The notes under the pieces were generated by a model that was given only the letters and a program-made list of their open reading frames with translations, was not told where the DNA came from and did not search any database. Below, piece by piece: positions 63,680 through 64,000 of a stretch of DNA of 64,000 nucleotides (position 1 is its first letter; every line of letters begins with the position of its first letter). Both the position numbers and the translations under genes were made by a program. The DNA comes from Pegea sp. RAD2-039 (Eukaryota > Chordata > Thaliacea > Salpida > Salpidae). The stretch spans positions 2,537,001-2,601,000 of the forward strand of contig JAQGEQ010000192.1 of NCBI GenBank assembly GCA_034620365.1, read 5' to 3'.

Positions 63680-63751
63680 CTCCCAGCAAAGGAATCCAAC
63701 CCTAGTCTCCCACGTGACAAGTAGAGATACTCACTACTATACTAAGGAGGA
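63680..63751 (-). pseudogene. tRNA-Asp(GTC)-like sequence, probably a pseudogene
   Basis: The 72-nt minus-strand sequence aligns end to end with animal tRNA-Asp. It has the TTAGTATAGT D-arm, an anticodon loop TTGTCAC with anticodon GTC and a fully pairable anticodon stem (with wobbles), an AGAC variable region, and discriminator G. Defects are mismatches in the acceptor stem (pairs 5-68 and 6-67), a T-T pair in the T stem, and a T-loop reading TTGGATT instead of TTCGATT. The D-loop GG is also altered to AG. The T-loop change falls inside the B box. A T-run follows shortly after its 3' end. It is most likely a tRNA pseudogene or a tRNA-derived SINE head rather than a working gene. Confidence 0.75.
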
Positions 63752-64000
63752 CCACAAACATTTACTTGAACTATAATTACAATTTATTCTATTATAGACT
63801 TTTTTTATTTTGAGAAAATTGGTGATAGTAGTAGGAATATGCTAATACAATAATACATCAAAGTACAAATATGCTATTGTGGGTAAATATGCTCCAAGCA
63901 CTCTAAGCATACTCTAGTTGCGTGAACATGCTTAGAGCTCCCAAAGTTGCTTTAAGATTTTCTAGGTTGTGAGCCTCTGAAGATAGGGCTTCAGAACATA
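63752..64000. other. Window end, nothing recognised
   Basis: A+T-rich sequence with no open frame or motif that could be assigned. Confidence 0.4.

Noticed and set aside
1-64000. CRISPR arrays, operons, bacterial-type ribosome binding sites or phage systems
   Set aside because: All genes found are intron-containing animal genes; the only tandem arrays are minisatellites without spacers of unique sequence.

Overview
This window is strongly A+T-rich nuclear DNA from an invertebrate animal. The evidence is spliced genes with GT-AG introns, many only about 48-60 nt long, that encode animal-specific protein families (a MIER-type ELM2-SANT corepressor and a secreted astacin-CUB-MAM metalloprotease), together with non-LTR and LTR retroelement remains. 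The phylum cannot be fixed from sequence alone. Exon models were built by eye: each was required to keep one open frame with matching intron phases, and each was checked against remembered features of the family.

Layout. 1-8.6 kb: no host gene. It holds a decayed CR1/jockey-type LINE (4.44-5.80 kb) and LTR retroelement pieces (6.05-6.96 kb). 8.67-12.22 kb (+): a complete 13-exon MIER1-like gene. 14.4-17.0 kb: more remains of the same kind of LTR element (nucleocapsid zinc knuckles, protease, Pol C-terminus, polypurine tract, LTR). 17.0-32.7 kb: about 15.7 kb with no recognisable gene. 32.74-45.32 kb (+): a 32-exon gene for a secreted astacin protease of about 1949 residues with a CUB domain, five MAM domains, a Thr-rich mucin-like stalk and an unrecognised cysteine-containing C-terminus. 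45.3-48.7 kb: the gap between convergent genes. 48.75-60.10 kb (-): a complete 31-exon RIC1 gene (about 1598 residues), with an 18-bp minisatellite filling one intron and a retroelement endonuclease fragment in another. 60.1-64.0 kb: retroelement-like debris, a degenerate tRNA-Asp-like sequence and one unidentified small ORF.

The three genes do not form a pathway. MIER-type proteins act in nuclear HDAC corepressor complexes, RIC1 is part of the Golgi Rab6/Ypt6 exchange factor, and the astacin is extracellular. The most unusual points are the domain architecture of the astacin protein and its intron-phase pattern, the higher-order minisatellite in the RIC1 intron, and a cluster of perfect TGACGTCA palindromes in the RIC1 gene.
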